From Paenibacillus sp. TCA20 (GTDB taxonomy: Bacteria > Bacillota > Bacilli > Paenibacillales > Paenibacillaceae): 64,000 nt of DNA. Positions 1 through 12,353 of the stretch are shown here, one piece after another (position 1 is the first letter of the stretch; each line of letters begins with the position of its first letter). The position numbers and the translations under genes are program-made. Location: the NCBI RefSeq assembly GCF_000732325.1, contig NZ_BBIW01000008.1, forward strand, positions 62,001 to 126,000. The letters run 5' to 3'. The notes beneath the pieces were generated by a model. That model was given only the letters and a program-made list of their open reading frames with translations. It searched no databases and had not been told where the DNA came from.

Positions 1-258
1 ATGAAGGTATATGTTTATCGTGTTTGGGATGATGCAGGCAGTGTTTGGAAAAAGTGATTAGAAACTTTTTATACCAATGAAGTGTCTTATATAGTGAGGA
101 TTAATCGTTGTCCTAATTAAGGGATGGTGATGAAGCCCATGTTCAGGATACTTACAGTAGGATAAGAATATTTATGTTTTGATATATAACAAAGTAACAA
201 GTGTTAAGGCGAGCAGAATAGGTCTTGATGCGTAGTGATACGAAGGGGAGAGGATTTA

Positions 259-1503
259 ATGGGTTTGTTTGATGACGAATTTTATTCCACCAAAGTATCG
301 AAACGGACCGGAAAATCATTAGGGCGGGTAAGGTTCAGCCGTAAGAAATTCTGGCCAAAAACAGTAAGCAGTACATCAGGGTCCTCCTCTCTTTCCATGC
401 TTCAAGTAGCCATTATTAGCTCGGTGATTAGTGCAGTTGTCTCTGTCGGTCTATTTGCACTCGTTGTGATGCCAGGGGATGCTCAGACGGCTTTCTCCGG
501 GACCTCACTCAAAACAGCGCAAGGTGACCCGTATGAACGCATTATTACTGCCGGTGACAAGGTAAGGCCTGCCGTGGTCAGTATTGTCAGCCATCGTGAG
601 ATCGACGGCTCCCGCATAGAGGATGCAGCTCTGGGATCAGGAGTCATCTTTAAGATAGAAGGCGATACCGCCTATATCATGACCAATCATCATGTTGTGG
701 ACAGTGGAGATAATCTGGAGGCTGTTACTGTGGATGGGGTATCCAAGGAGGCAAAGCTCATCGGCAAGGACCGAATCAGCGATATAGCCGTACTGTCCAT
801 TGACAGCAAAGGTATCAATACAACGGTTGAGATCGGTGACTCGAAGCAGATTCGCCGGGGAGAAACCGTACTTGCGATCGGTAATCCGCTGGGGCTTGGC
901 GGTACGATGACTTCGGGGATTGTAAGCTATACGAACCGAATGATCCCTGTATCGATTAACCAGGACGGAGTATATGACTGGGAGCAGAATGTTATTCAGA
1001 CCGATGCTGCCATCAATGAGGGCAACAGCGGCGGAGCGCTGATTAATATGCAGGGCGAGCTGATTGGGATCAATACGATGAAGATTGCAGACATGGGTGT
1101 CGAAGGCTTAGGCTTTGCGATTCCGACGGAAGATGTGATGAAGATTGTGACCGATTTGATGGAGGATGGCAAAGTATCGAGACCCTTCCTCGGCGTGTAC
1201 ACGATAGATCTGTCGAGCTCCTATGCACCGCTTGACGAGGAGCAGCGCAAGGAGCTGAAGCTGCCTGATTCGGTAGAGGAAGGCGCTCTTGTACTGGAGT
1301 CATCCGGACCAGCGGGCGAAGCGGGGCTGAAGCTGAATGATGTCATCGTTGAATTTGACGGCGAGCCGATCCAATCGACGATGGATGTGCGAAAGTACCT
1401 GTACGATAAGAAGAAGATCGGGGATGAGATGGACATCTCTTATTACCGGGATGGGAAGCTGAAGGAAGCAACGGTGAAGCTGACCGATAAGCCGGTGGAA
1501 TGA
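259..1503 (+). CDS. htrA: HtrA/DegP-family membrane-anchored serine protease with PDZ domain
   Basis: Surface quality-control protease that degrades or refolds misfolded exported proteins. I chose the ATG at 259 because GGGGAGAGG lies 8 bases upstream; a GTG 24 bases earlier is in frame but overlaps that site. About 45 basic cytoplasmic residues precede one membrane segment (about residues 48-72). The trypsin-like domain shows the triad: His145 in NHHVV, Asp175 in SDIAVL, Ser257 in GNSGGAL. A PDZ domain follows (LGV near 330, then GLKLNDVI). The length (414 aa) fits the Bacillus HtrA/YyxA family. In Bacillales such a gene often lies near the CxxH/CxxC gene and rlmH, as here. A terminator follows directly. 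Confidence 0.93.
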   Translation: MGLFDDEFYSTKVSKRTGKSLGRVRFSRKKFWPKTVSSTSGSSSLSMLQVAIISSVISAVVSVGLFALVVMPGDAQTAFSGTSLKTAQGDPYERIITAGDKVRPAVVSIVSHREIDGSRIEDAALGSGVIFKIEGDTAYIMTNHHVVDSGDNLEAVTVDGVSKEAKLIGKDRISDIAVLSIDSKGINTTVEIGDSKQIRRGETVLAIGNPLGLGGTMTSGIVSYTNRMIPVSINQDGVYDWEQNVIQTDAAINEGNSGGALINMQGELIGINTMKIADMGVEGLGFAIPTEDVMKIVTDLMEDGKVSRPFLGVYTIDLSSSYAPLDEEQRKELKLPDSVEEGALVLESSGPAGEAGLKLNDVIVEFDGEPIQSTMDVRKYLYDKKKIGDEMDISYYRDGKLKEATVKLTDKPVE

Positions 1504-1561
1504 TATTGGAATGAGTGGTGAGAGTAGAAGCTTAGACAGCTTGCTCCTCACCATTCGCTGA

Positions 1562-1594
1562 AGTTCGACATGATGATGTCGGACGTTTTTTTAT
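1562..1594 (+). terminator. Rho-independent terminator after htrA
   Basis: GTTCGACAT and ATGTCGGAC form a 9-bp stem with one G-T pair around a short loop, followed by seven T residues. Confidence 0.75.
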
Positions 1595-1658
1595 GTGGAT
1601 CAAGATGTGAAGTCTCATAAGAATTGAATGAAGCTGCCTAGGTTGAGCTGCAGCTGGT

Positions 1659-1991
1659 TTAGTGGTAGACGACGAAGGCAGTAACGGTGTAAGCAGTACT
1701 GAAGATACATAGTGACAATGAGCGTATATACTCTCTTGAGGGTCGATTGAGTTTCCATTCTCTAAACGTATTATAGGCATGAATCAGGGTAAACGCGAAA
1801 AATAGTAAGGCATTTGGCTGTTCCATGATATACACGCTAACCATGACAAGAGCCATCGAAATTATCGCACTTGCGATATCTATCCTCTTCAAGGCGGTTG
1901 TTTTCTCTATAGGCTCAAATCTTTCTACTTCAAAGCTCCAGGAGAACAGAAAATAATACAGCGCATTTAGAATAAAGAACGTAACTATCAA
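1659..1991 (-). CDS. Small integral membrane protein, DUF4181-like
   Basis: About 110 aa with four predicted hydrophobic segments. The stretch FREWKLNRPSREYI between segments 3 and 4 resembles the EWKY..SKEYI signature of DUF4181 proteins of Bacillales; function unknown. The start is doubtful. The TTG at 1991 has no well-placed ribosome site, whereas a strong AAGGAGGG lies about 25-35 bases upstream, in frame with an open stretch that has no ATG, GTG or TTG; an ATC codon sits at the ideal distance. A non-standard start or a sequence error is possible. The gene is convergent with htrA and stands alone. Confidence 0.6.
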   Translation of the reverse strand: MIVTFFILNALYYFLFSWSFEVERFEPIEKTTALKRIDIASAIISMALVMVSVYIMEQPNALLFFAFTLIHAYNTFREWKLNRPSREYIRSLSLCIFSTAYTVTAFVVYH

Positions 1992-2225
1992 GAGAGAATT
2001 AAGATCGGAATGGATAGGGCTTCCCTCCTTATGTATACTGCCTACTATATCACATTGAAAGATGTGATTATTGAAAATAATTACATATATGGATGGTCAT
2101 TGATATAATTGTGTTAGCTGAAAATATTCAATGGCCTAACTTGATACCATAGAACATCCAGGTGTAACAAGCAAGCCTGGTTCCACGATTACTACATATA
2201 TACACAGGGAGGTAGTGATAAAACT

Positions 2226-2771
2226 ATGAATGAAGAAGAATTTTTCCCAGCCTTAACCATTGAGTCTTTGATTGATATGCTCAGAAAGTTCAGCAAAGAG
2301 GAATCGAAAATCTATCATTTGGGTGTTGTAGTCGATTATTTCTTTAAACTGAATCCGCCTGCTCCCAGCTCTGAAATAGCTTGGATTGAAAGAGAATGTG
2401 GATTAATTTTACCTAATGAGTATAAACGCTTCTTAATGCTTGTTGATGGACTACGATTTGGCAATGCAGAATGTGCAATTTGCTCATGTAAAGATGTAAT
2501 GGATTTCTATTTTGTATTTGAGGATTTCTACCCGCCTAACATGCTAGTCATTACTACTGCTGCAGGATCATATACACATATTTTGCTTCAGGTTAATGAA
2601 GATGGGTACAAGTTATTCGTAACCTCTGCTATAGGGGATGACTATATGTGGTTACTTAGTGATGATAATTTACTGACCTTTTTTGATAAGTTTATTAGTA
2701 CCTATGGCTTTCCTTTTTGGAAGGTGTACAAAGATGAAAGTACCGCGATAATGAAATTCAATGTAGATTAA
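2226..2771 (+). CDS. SMI1/KNR4 (SUKH) family protein
   Basis: 181 aa. The central part (about residues 55-100) has the SMI1/KNR4 pattern: IAWIERECGLILPNEYKRFLM, followed by GLRFG and a C-terminal FDKFISTYGFP. Bacterial SUKH-fold proteins are often immunity proteins for polymorphic or contact-dependent nuclease toxins, or orphans of such loci. No toxin gene is visible beside it, so the role here is open. GGGAGG lies 10-15 bases before the ATG. A good terminator follows, so it is a single-gene unit. Confidence 0.75.
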   Translation: MNEEEFFPALTIESLIDMLRKFSKEESKIYHLGVVVDYFFKLNPPAPSSEIAWIERECGLILPNEYKRFLMLVDGLRFGNAECAICSCKDVMDFYFVFEDFYPPNMLVITTAAGSYTHILLQVNEDGYKLFVTSAIGDDYMWLLSDDNLLTFFDKFISTYGFPFWKVYKDESTAIMKFNVD

Positions 2772-2773
2772 AA

Positions 2774-2803
2774 CATGGAGCGTTCAGGCACTCCATATTT
2801 TTT
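2774..2803 (+). terminator. Terminator after SUKH gene
   Basis: ATGGAG and CTCCAT arms enclose a 10-base loop and are followed by ATTTTTTTA. Confidence 0.8.
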
Positions 2804-3094
2804 TATCTGTGTGATATAAGGATATTTATATATAACTTGTTTGCCACTCACAAGTTCTTCATTTCACATAGAATTTTTATTTAAACTTATAATTAAGGCT
2901 CCCTGTGGGACAAAATAAGGATAGGAAGGATCATTTCTCTTCAACACGAAAACAGGATTTGAAGGGATTAAGGGTTTATTTTCTAGGACAGGTATGGTAG
3001 AACAGGAGAAGGGGTTATTAATTCATGCATTGCATGAAGACAGAGGATGACCCCATATAAGAAAGGCCTCAAGACAGAAAGGATGCTTGAATGA

Positions 3095-3262
3095 ATGTAC
3101 ACCGTATGTAAAGAGCATGTGGAGCATGCCATTGATTTGTTCGTCGATGAGTTCGAGGACGCACCGGATATTGTCGATCTGAAGGAAACCGAATTCTCGG
3201 ATTGGGATCCGCCGGTGAAATGCTCCGAATGCGACAACAATGCGGAATTTCTGGTCGTGTAG
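3095..3262 (+). CDS. CxxH/CxxC family mini-protein (TIGR04129-like)
   Basis: A 55-aa protein that begins MYTVCKEHVEHAIDLFVDEF and ends with KCSECDNNAEFLVV. One CxxxH pair near the N-terminus and one CxxC near the C-terminus suggest a small zinc-binding fold. This matches the Bacillales CxxH/CxxC protein family of unknown function, which is commonly encoded close to rlmH. Here rlmH is about 10 kb downstream, so the two are separated by the sugar-hydrolase and sigma-factor block. The gene is followed at 3307 by a clear terminator. Confidence 0.85.
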   Translation: MYTVCKEHVEHAIDLFVDEFEDAPDIVDLKETEFSDWDPPVKCSECDNNAEFLVV

Positions 3263-3306
3263 CATCGTAGGAAGCTAGAGCTTGATGTTCATTATAGGGA
3301 TGGGAG

Positions 3307-3331
3307 AAGAGCGTGTTACTGCGCTCTTTTT
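3307..3331 (+). terminator. Terminator after CxxH/CxxC gene
   Basis: AAGAGCG and CGCTCTT arms with an 8-base loop, then TTTTTG. Confidence 0.85.
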
Positions 3332-3428
3332 GTGTTTTATAGAGCCTTGTGCCAAAGTAGTTGCTTTAGCACACGAAATGTTCATTTATTATCCGTTCAC
3401 GCCCCGCGCCCCCATTGATATATTATTT

Positions 3429-3442
3429 CTAAAGCGCTTACA
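3429..3442 (-). promoter_or_regulatory. Possible cre (CcpA) site upstream of the galactanase
   Basis: Read on the minus strand, TGTAAGCGCTTTAG matches the catabolite-responsive consensus TGWAANCGNTNWCA except at the last two bases. It lies about 80 bases before the GH53 start, the usual place for carbon catabolite control of a polysaccharide-degrading enzyme. No test of binding is possible here. Confidence 0.5.
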
Positions 3443-3520
3443 TATATTCAATAGATTAATTACTAGGATCAGCATGAGTGTGCTTTTATTTTATTGGGAT
3501 AAATGATGGGGGATGATTGA

Positions 3521-6757
<3,237 letters not shown>

Positions 6758-6782
6758 TATTCTATGAAAACGCCTCTAATTT

Positions 6783-6845
6783 TTCGGGTAGCCCCTATAT
6801 CGGATATGTCATAAAATACGCTTGAGGGAGTCTACCCGAAGGAGG
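6783..6845 (+). promoter_or_regulatory. Inverted repeat ending at the ribosome site of the GH3 gene
   Basis: TTCGGGTAG (6783-6791) and CTACCCGAA (6832-6840) are perfect 9-base arms; inner CCCCT and GAGGG can extend the pairing. The right arm ends directly against GGAGG (6841-6845), the Shine-Dalgarno site of the gene at 6853. There is no T-run, so this looks like an mRNA leader or processing structure, not a terminator. Confidence 0.5.
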
Positions 6846-6852
6846 ATTCAAT

Positions 6853-9756
6853 ATGTCGAGTACAACACAATATCCATTCCAGAACACTTCCCTTCCACTT
6901 GAAGAACGGGTAAATGACTTGGTTTCTCGCTTCACTTTGGAAGAAAAAGTGGGACTTATGATTCAATATCAAACGGCAGTAGAACGCCTTGGTGTTAAGG
7001 CTTATAAGCATGGTACAGAAGCGGCTCACGGTATGGCTTGGCTTGGTGAAGCAACCGGATATCCGCAGCCGATTGGTCTCGGATGTACGTGGGACACAGA
7101 ACTCATGCAGCGAATTGGAAGCGCAATCGGTGACGAAGCGCGGGGCTTTTACAAAAAAAATCCGGAGATCAATGGTCTGACCTTATGGGCACCGACGGTC
7201 GATATGGAACGCGATCCTCGCTGGGGCCGTACAGAGGAAGCTTACGGTGAAGATCCGGTACTCGCCGGTAAACTCGCATCCGCTCTGGTTAAGGGAATGC
7301 AGGGTGATCATCCGAAGTATATGAAAGCGATTGCGACACTGAAGCACTTTATCGCGAACAATAACGAGGTTGGCCGCGGCGATGCATCAGTCAGCATTGA
7401 TCCGCGTAATATGCGTGAGTATTATTTGAAAGCGTTTGAGATTCCGTTTAAAGAGGGTGGCGCTCAGTCCATGATGACGGCGTATAATGCCATCAACGGC
7501 GTTCCAGCTAACCTTAGCCCGGATGTCAACGCGATTGTGAAGCAGGAGTGGGGCATGGACGGCTTTGTTGTCAGTGATGCGTTTGACGTATCCGGTACGG
7601 TCCGTGATCATGGCTACCTGGAGACTTACAAAGAGGCTGTTGCTCGTTCCGTGAAGGAAGGCGGCATCGACAGTATTACAGATGATGGCGAGCTCATTAA
7701 GCAGTCGCTTCGTGAAGCCTTAGAGGAAGGACTCCTCAGTGAGAGTGATCTGGATGTTGCACTCCGCAATACGTTCCGTGTTCGCTTCCGTCTGGGTGAA
7801 TTCGACCCTGAGGAAGGCAACCCGTATGCGGCGATCGATGAGTCGGTCATTATGCATCCAGAGCATGCCAAGCTGTCGAGAGAAGCAGCTGGCAAAGCCG
7901 TAGTTCTGCTCAAGAACGAAGGAAATATGCTGCCGCTGCAAGCAGATAAGCTGAAGAAGGTTGCCGTTATTGGCCCGCTCGGCGGTACGGTATATCGTGA
8001 CTGGTACAGCGGCTCGCTGCCTTACGCGGTTACTCCGCTCCAAGGTATTCAGGACAAGCTGAGCAGCCATGGCGGTGAGACGGCGTTTGCTGGCGGTACA
8101 GACCGGGTGAAGCTGAAATCAAAAGAAAACGGTCGTTATGTGCAGTTACGCAAAGAGGATCAGTCCTCTCTGGCTGCTACGGGTGAAGCGGCTGATCAAG
8201 CAGCCATCTTCGAAATGACCGATTGGGGCTGGGACAGCCACACGATCATTGCAGAGGATAACGGTCTGTATCTGACCACAGATGATCGAATTGTGAAGGC
8301 ATCTGCAGATCAGATCTGGGAATGGTTCACCAAGGAGGTCTTCCTTGTTCGTCCTGAAGGAGAGAATGCCGAGCAGGCTACCTTCTCCACATGGAACGAC
8401 ACACCGGTTACCGTGAACAAAGACAGCGGTGAGCTGCTCGTGGGAACTGGCCGTGCGGAAGAGACAGCGAACGAGATTAATGTATCCGGCGCCGCTTCGG
8501 TAGCAGGCGGAGAAGAGAAGATCAGCGCGGACATCTTCGAGGTGGAGACGGTGACCGATAAGTTCGCAGCAGCGAAGGAAACCGCAGCCGATGCAGACCT
8601 TGCCGTTGTATTTGTCGGTAACCATCCGCTCATTAACGGTAAAGAAACGATTGACCGTCCGGACATTACGCTTCCGGCATCTCAAGAGCAGCTGATCAAG
8701 GAAGTTCTATCCGTCAACCCGAATACGATCGTTGTTGTTGTGGGCAGCTATCCTTATGCTCTGAACTGGACGGAAGAGAATGTGCCAGCGATCGTATACA
8801 CGACTCATGCAGGACAAGAGCTTGGAAATGCGGTAGCGGATGTTCTCTTCGGTGATGTGAATCCAGCGGGACGCCTGAACATGACTTGGTACAAGTCGAC
8901 AGATCAGCTGCCTGAATTTATGGATTACGATGTGATTAAGGGAGATCGTACGTATCAATACTTCCAGGGCGATGTGCTGTATCCATTCGGACACGGTCTA
9001 TCCTACAGCTCCTTCCGTTATGACGGAATCAGCCTGGATACGAATACAGTATCAGCTGATCAGGATACTGAGGTTGGCATTACTGTTCGCATTACGAATA
9101 CGGGAGCACGTGCAGGCGAAGAAGTCGTGCAGCTGTATGGACATGCCGAGAATTCTCGTGTGAAGCGTCCACTGAAGCAATTGCATGCGTTCGAGCGTGT
9201 GCAGCTGCAGCCGGGTGAATCTGCCGATGTAAGCTTCAAGCTTCCGCTGAGCGATCTGGCGATCTGGGATGTTACCCGTGAGCGCTTCTGTATCGAGAGC
9301 GGCAGCTATACGTTCATGGCAGGGGCTTCGTCTGCGGATCTGCGAGTGAATACGGAGCTTAAGGTAGAAGGTGAAGTCATTCCACCGCGTGATCTGAAGC
9401 AGCCTGTAAAAGCGATTAACTATGACGATTACGAAGGTGTACTGATTGGCGAATGTCATGAAGGTGGCAGCGCGGTTGAAGTGAAGGAGCAGTCCGGCTG
9501 GATCGTGTTCCAGGATGCTAAATTTGGTGAAGGTGTAAGCAGCGTAACTCTGCGTGCAGCAGCCCAAACGGCGGCAACAGCCGAGCTTCGTCTGCAAGGT
9601 CCGGAAGGCCCGGTGGCAGGAAGCGTAGAGCTTGAGTCCACGGGAGCACAAGGATGGCGTGATTACACGGTGACAGTAGAAGGCGTGAGCGGGCGTCAAG
9701 ACGTATACATCGTGCTGAGCGGTAAGGCATCTCTAAGTACGATTCAATTTCAATAA
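6853..9756 (+). CDS. GH3 family glycoside hydrolase with inserted and C-terminal carbohydrate-binding-like domains
   Basis: 967 aa, no signal peptide, so cytoplasmic. The GH3 N-terminal barrel (about 15-320) has KHFIANNNE and the nucleophile Asp242 in VVSDAFDVSG. The GH3 C-terminal sandwich begins near 340 (SREAAGKAVVLLKNEGNMLPL) and is interrupted at about 415-560 by a repeat-like segment (GRYVQLRKED, GLYLTTDDR) that resembles a beta-trefoil/fascin-like insert. It resumes with AVVFVGNHPLINGKETIDR. A fibronectin-III-like domain (about 745-835) and a CBM6-like tail (about 860-967) follow. It would release sugars from imported oligosaccharides. The exact linkage (beta-glucoside, xyloside or galactoside) cannot be read from sequence. 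It follows the galactanase closely. Confidence 0.9.
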   Translation: MSSTTQYPFQNTSLPLEERVNDLVSRFTLEEKVGLMIQYQTAVERLGVKAYKHGTEAAHGMAWLGEATGYPQPIGLGCTWDTELMQRIGSAIGDEARGFYKKNPEINGLTLWAPTVDMERDPRWGRTEEAYGEDPVLAGKLASALVKGMQGDHPKYMKAIATLKHFIANNNEVGRGDASVSIDPRNMREYYLKAFEIPFKEGGAQSMMTAYNAINGVPANLSPDVNAIVKQEWGMDGFVVSDAFDVSGTVRDHGYLETYKEAVARSVKEGGIDSITDDGELIKQSLREALEEGLLSESDLDVALRNTFRVRFRLGEFDPEEGNPYAAIDESVIMHPEHAKLSREAAGKAVVLLKNEGNMLPLQADKLKKVAVIGPLGGTVYRDWYSGSLPYAVTPLQGIQDKLSSHGGETAFAGGTDRVKLKSKENGRYVQLRKEDQSSLAATGEAADQAAIFEMTDWGWDSHTIIAEDNGLYLTTDDRIVKASADQIWEWFTKEVFLVRPEGENAEQATFSTWNDTPVTVNKDSGELLVGTGRAEETANEINVSGAASVAGGEEKISADIFEVETVTDKFAAAKETAADADLAVVFVGNHPLINGKETIDRPDITLPASQEQLIKEVLSVNPNTIVVVVGSYPYALNWTEENVPAIVYTTHAGQELGNAVADVLFGDVNPAGRLNMTWYKSTDQLPEFMDYDVIKGDRTYQYFQGDVLYPFGHGLSYSSFRYDGISLDTNTVSADQDTEVGITVRITNTGARAGEEVVQLYGHAENSRVKRPLKQLHAFERVQLQPGESADVSFKLPLSDLAIWDVTRERFCIESGSYTFMAGASSADLRVNTELKVEGEVIPPRDLKQPVKAINYDDYEGVLIGECHEGGSAVEVKEQSGWIVFQDAKFGEGVSSVTLRAAAQTAATAELRLQGPEGPVAGSVELESTGAQGWRDYTVTVEGVSGRQDVYIVLSGKASLSTIQFQ

Positions 9757-9768
9757 ATAAAATGCATA

Positions 9769-9809
9769 AGCCAGATTTCCTCACGATGAGGAGATCTGGC
9801 TTTATTTTT
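9769..9809 (+). terminator. Terminator after GH3 gene
   Basis: AGCCAGATTTCCTC pairs with GAGGAGATCTGGCT, followed by TTATTTTTG. Confidence 0.85.
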
Positions 9810-9923
9810 GTATAATTTCCCTAATATTTAAATAATGAGTTTAATTTACTTGGAAGGAGTAATTGGAGTAATATATTCAAATATAACATAGACATGCTAT
9901 ACCGATGAAAGGAAGTAGCCCCT

Positions 9924-11186
9924 TTGCTCGAAACGCTGTTGTTAAACTTTTTGATTTTGCTTTTTCCGGTCGTTATTTTCCTGATCTTCTTTGAAAACAA
10001 ACCGCTCGCTTACAATAAAAAAGTGATGGTCTTATTATCCGCTGCGGCGATGTGTCTGTGTATGCTGATGCCTTTCAGATTGGAGTATGGGTATACATTT
10101 GATCTGAGGTATATTCCTTTTCTACTCGTTGCTTTGTTTGGAGGATATCGCTGCAGCTTCCCGCTATATGTGGCGCTCATCGTGTGCAGATTGTATGTTG
10201 GTGGAGAAGGAGTCTTACCGGCCGTTCTATTTGCAACCAGCATATTTATAGCGGCTCCCATGTATAGCAGAAGATTTCTGGGATTGACGCCTAAGAGACG
10301 CATTGCAGGTGCGGCGGCAGCGGCTTTGGTGACGATGATCTGGTACTTGATCACCTTAATTCTTGTGATTGAGCAAGTGGATCATACCTTCTGGATCCTG
10401 GCTGGACATGCGCTGACGACATATACCGTCTTCATGGTCATTACGATGCTTCTGATTGAAAAAATGATAGCCAATGTGCATTATCGGGATCGCGTGCTGC
10501 AGTCTGAACGATTGAACGTGGTCAGCGAGCTCGCAGCCAGCGTATCTCATGAGATCCGAAATCCGCTGACCGTCACGAGTGGTTTCTTGCAGCTGCTTAG
10601 TAAATCGGAAACGATGACGGAGAAGGAGCGGGGATATATTAAGCTGTCGCTTGAAGAGCTGAAACGAGCCGAGAGGATTGTGAGTGACTATCTATCCTTC
10701 GCCAAGCCGCAGTCACAGAACATGGTGTACGCAGACTTAAGCGAAGATCTGGAGTATACAACGAATATTATTTTGCCGTATGCAATGATATATGATGTTG
10801 AAGTGGAGACCCATTATGACAATTCACTCAGCACAAACTACGATCAGCACCAAATTCAGCAATGCCTGATTAATTTATATAAGAATGCGATTGAGTCGAT
10901 GAAAGAAAAGGGCGGCGGCAAGCTGATCATTCACATCTCGGAGCATAAGGGAAGCATTGTGATTCGCATCGAGGATACAGGGGTTGGCATGGATAAAGAG
11001 GAGCTGTCCAGACTGGGCAAGCCATATTACTCCACGAAGCAGGAGGGCACGGGCCTTGGGATGCTCATGGTCTATAGCACGATCAACAAGCTGAAGGGCC
11101 GAATTGAAGTGGATAGTAAAAAAGGACAGGGCACCGTCTTCCGGCTGATCATTCCGGCTGCACCCCCTGATGAGGAAAGAGCGTAA
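9924..11186 (+). CDS. Sensor histidine kinase with LytS-type 5TM receptor (KinB/sporulation-kinase-like)
   Basis: 420 aa. The first 175 residues form five to six membrane segments with the 5TM-LytS/YhcK pattern (LRYIPFLLVALFGGYRCSFPLY). A HisKA domain follows with the phospho-acceptor in SVSHEIRNPLTV (about residue 210), then a HATPase with N-box KNAIESM, G1 EDTGVGMD and G2 GTGLGM. No response regulator is next to it, so it is an orphan kinase; this layout is typical of kinases that feed the Spo0F phosphorelay, such as KinB. The TTG start at 9924 is supported by AAGGAAG upstream. Signal unknown. Confidence 0.85.
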   Translation: MLETLLLNFLILLFPVVIFLIFFENKPLAYNKKVMVLLSAAAMCLCMLMPFRLEYGYTFDLRYIPFLLVALFGGYRCSFPLYVALIVCRLYVGGEGVLPAVLFATSIFIAAPMYSRRFLGLTPKRRIAGAAAAALVTMIWYLITLILVIEQVDHTFWILAGHALTTYTVFMVITMLLIEKMIANVHYRDRVLQSERLNVVSELAASVSHEIRNPLTVTSGFLQLLSKSETMTEKERGYIKLSLEELKRAERIVSDYLSFAKPQSQNMVYADLSEDLEYTTNIILPYAMIYDVEVETHYDNSLSTNYDQHQIQQCLINLYKNAIESMKEKGGGKLIIHISEHKGSIVIRIEDTGVGMDKEELSRLGKPYYSTKQEGTGLGMLMVYSTINKLKGRIEVDSKKGQGTVFRLIIPAAPPDEERA

Positions 11187-11210
11187 GCTGCTGTCATACG
11201 CTCTTTTTTG
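11176..11210 (+). terminator. Bidirectional terminator between kinase and anti-sigma gene
   Basis: AAAGAGCGTA and TACGCTCTTT arms, with T-run on the plus strand and A-run on the other side. It lies at the end of the kinase gene and directly before the 3' end of the convergent anti-sigma gene. Confidence 0.85.
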
Positions 11211-11216
11211 TGCGTT

Positions 11217-12353
11217 CTAAAGGTAGTCTTTAAGTGAAATTTCAATATCAAGCTGGGGCAAATACTCCACGATGATATTTCCATTTTCATCTTTGGCAAA
11301 AGTCGTGTTCGATGAATCGTTATAAATATATTTATAGGGTCTGATGATGATCTTCTCTGGAACTTCGGCAAAAGGCTGATATCTCGTATCTGATATAAAC
11401 GTATTGCGAACAGCATCACTTCGCCCAATTCCCGTTAGTGTCTGGAGCTTATTCCCGCTCTCGTCCAATACATCAAAGGCTATGCCGTTCGTTCTCGCGT
11501 CATACGCCACCCCCTCTGGAAGTGTAATCGAGGTTGTAATGTTCGTTGTAATGGGTGTGAGCTCGATTTTCTTAAGACTGAAGGTAAGGTCTCCATCATC
11601 CTTCGAAATGCTTGGTTCAATCTCTATATGATCGCCACTAGTCATCGTCACAGGCACCGACAAGGATAATGGATCTTTGAAGCCATTCATGGATAAGCGC
11701 AGTGTTAGTTCAAATTGATCGGGGAAGGACTCTCCGCCTTGATTACCTAAATCGACAAATTCAATGATGGCTGAGTTATCGTCTGCTCCAGGAAAAGAAA
11801 AGATAGGAATATGATTTTCACTCTCTGAGGCTTGGACATTTACATCATCTACCCATATATCAATATCTGATATCTGATCTCGAAGTGACATCGAAGCTGA
11901 ACTACCGGCCGCTCTTATCAGGCTTAACGATACTCGATTCCCGTCATATACAACCTCGGGTACGGTAACCGTAATATCACCTATGGATGCAGCTGCATTG
12001 GGATGATCGGAGAGGTTCTCATTGGCTGCGTGGTAGAGTCCGAGATCTCCTGCTAGTCGAAAGATACTCTGCAGTACAGGGAACTGCTGTAGAGAAGCAG
12101 CCATGCTTGAGGATGTGAATAGACTTGCTATTAGAATGACCCCCGCAGCAGTGGAAAGCGAGGCAAGCAGCCAAGTTTTGTGACGGTTTTTTATACGGCT
12201 AAGGTGGTTGTGCTTAACTAGATGCCGCTTCTGCTGCTGGATATACAGCTCGGACATGATGGGCTCCGTAAAATCCTTATGTAAGCTTAAATTCCTAACT
12301 TGCGCAGAGATACGTTTTATTTCATCCTCTTGATTTATGGAATGCGGACTCAT
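11217..12353 (-). CDS. DUF4179 transmembrane anti-sigma-type protein
   Basis: 378 aa. A cytoplasmic N-terminal part of about 65 residues is followed by one membrane segment (TWLLASLSTAAGVILIASLF, about 66-85), and then a large extracytoplasmic region whose start matches DUF4179 (AASLQQFPVLQSIFRLAGDLGLYHAA). Proteins of this build are partners of ECF sigma factors: the cytoplasmic part holds the sigma factor until an envelope signal releases it. The start overlaps the end of the sigma gene by about 30 bases, which implies translational coupling. There is no obvious zinc-binding HxxxCxxC motif. Confidence 0.85.
   Translation of the reverse strand: MSPHSINQEDEIKRISAQVRNLSLHKDFTEPIMSELYIQQQKRHLVKHNHLSRIKNRHKTWLLASLSTAAGVILIASLFTSSSMAASLQQFPVLQSIFRLAGDLGLYHAANENLSDHPNAAASIGDITVTVPEVVYDGNRVSLSLIRAAGSSASMSLRDQISDIDIWVDDVNVQASESENHIPIFSFPGADDNSAIIEFVDLGNQGGESFPDQFELTLRLSMNGFKDPLSLSVPVTMTSGDHIEIEPSISKDDGDLTFSLKKIELTPITTNITTSITLPEGVAYDARTNGIAFDVLDESGNKLQTLTGIGRSDAVRNTFISDTRYQPFAEVPEKIIIRPYKYIYNDSSNTTFAKDENGNIIVEYLPQLDIEISLKDYL

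Noticed and set aside
1..258. Short frame at 1-57 (MKVYVYRVWDDAGSVWKK)
   Set aside because: It ends after 18 codons at the window edge and cannot be tied to a family; the region otherwise only holds the htrA upstream sequence.
3282..3506. 74-aa open frame after the CxxH/CxxC gene
   Set aside because: It begins just before and runs through the terminator at 3307-3331, has no ribosome site, and spans the galactanase promoter region. Not a gene.
9052..9699. 215-aa antisense open frame inside the GH3 gene
   Set aside because: No ribosome site and no protein-like pattern; it is explained by the high codon bias of the GH3 gene.
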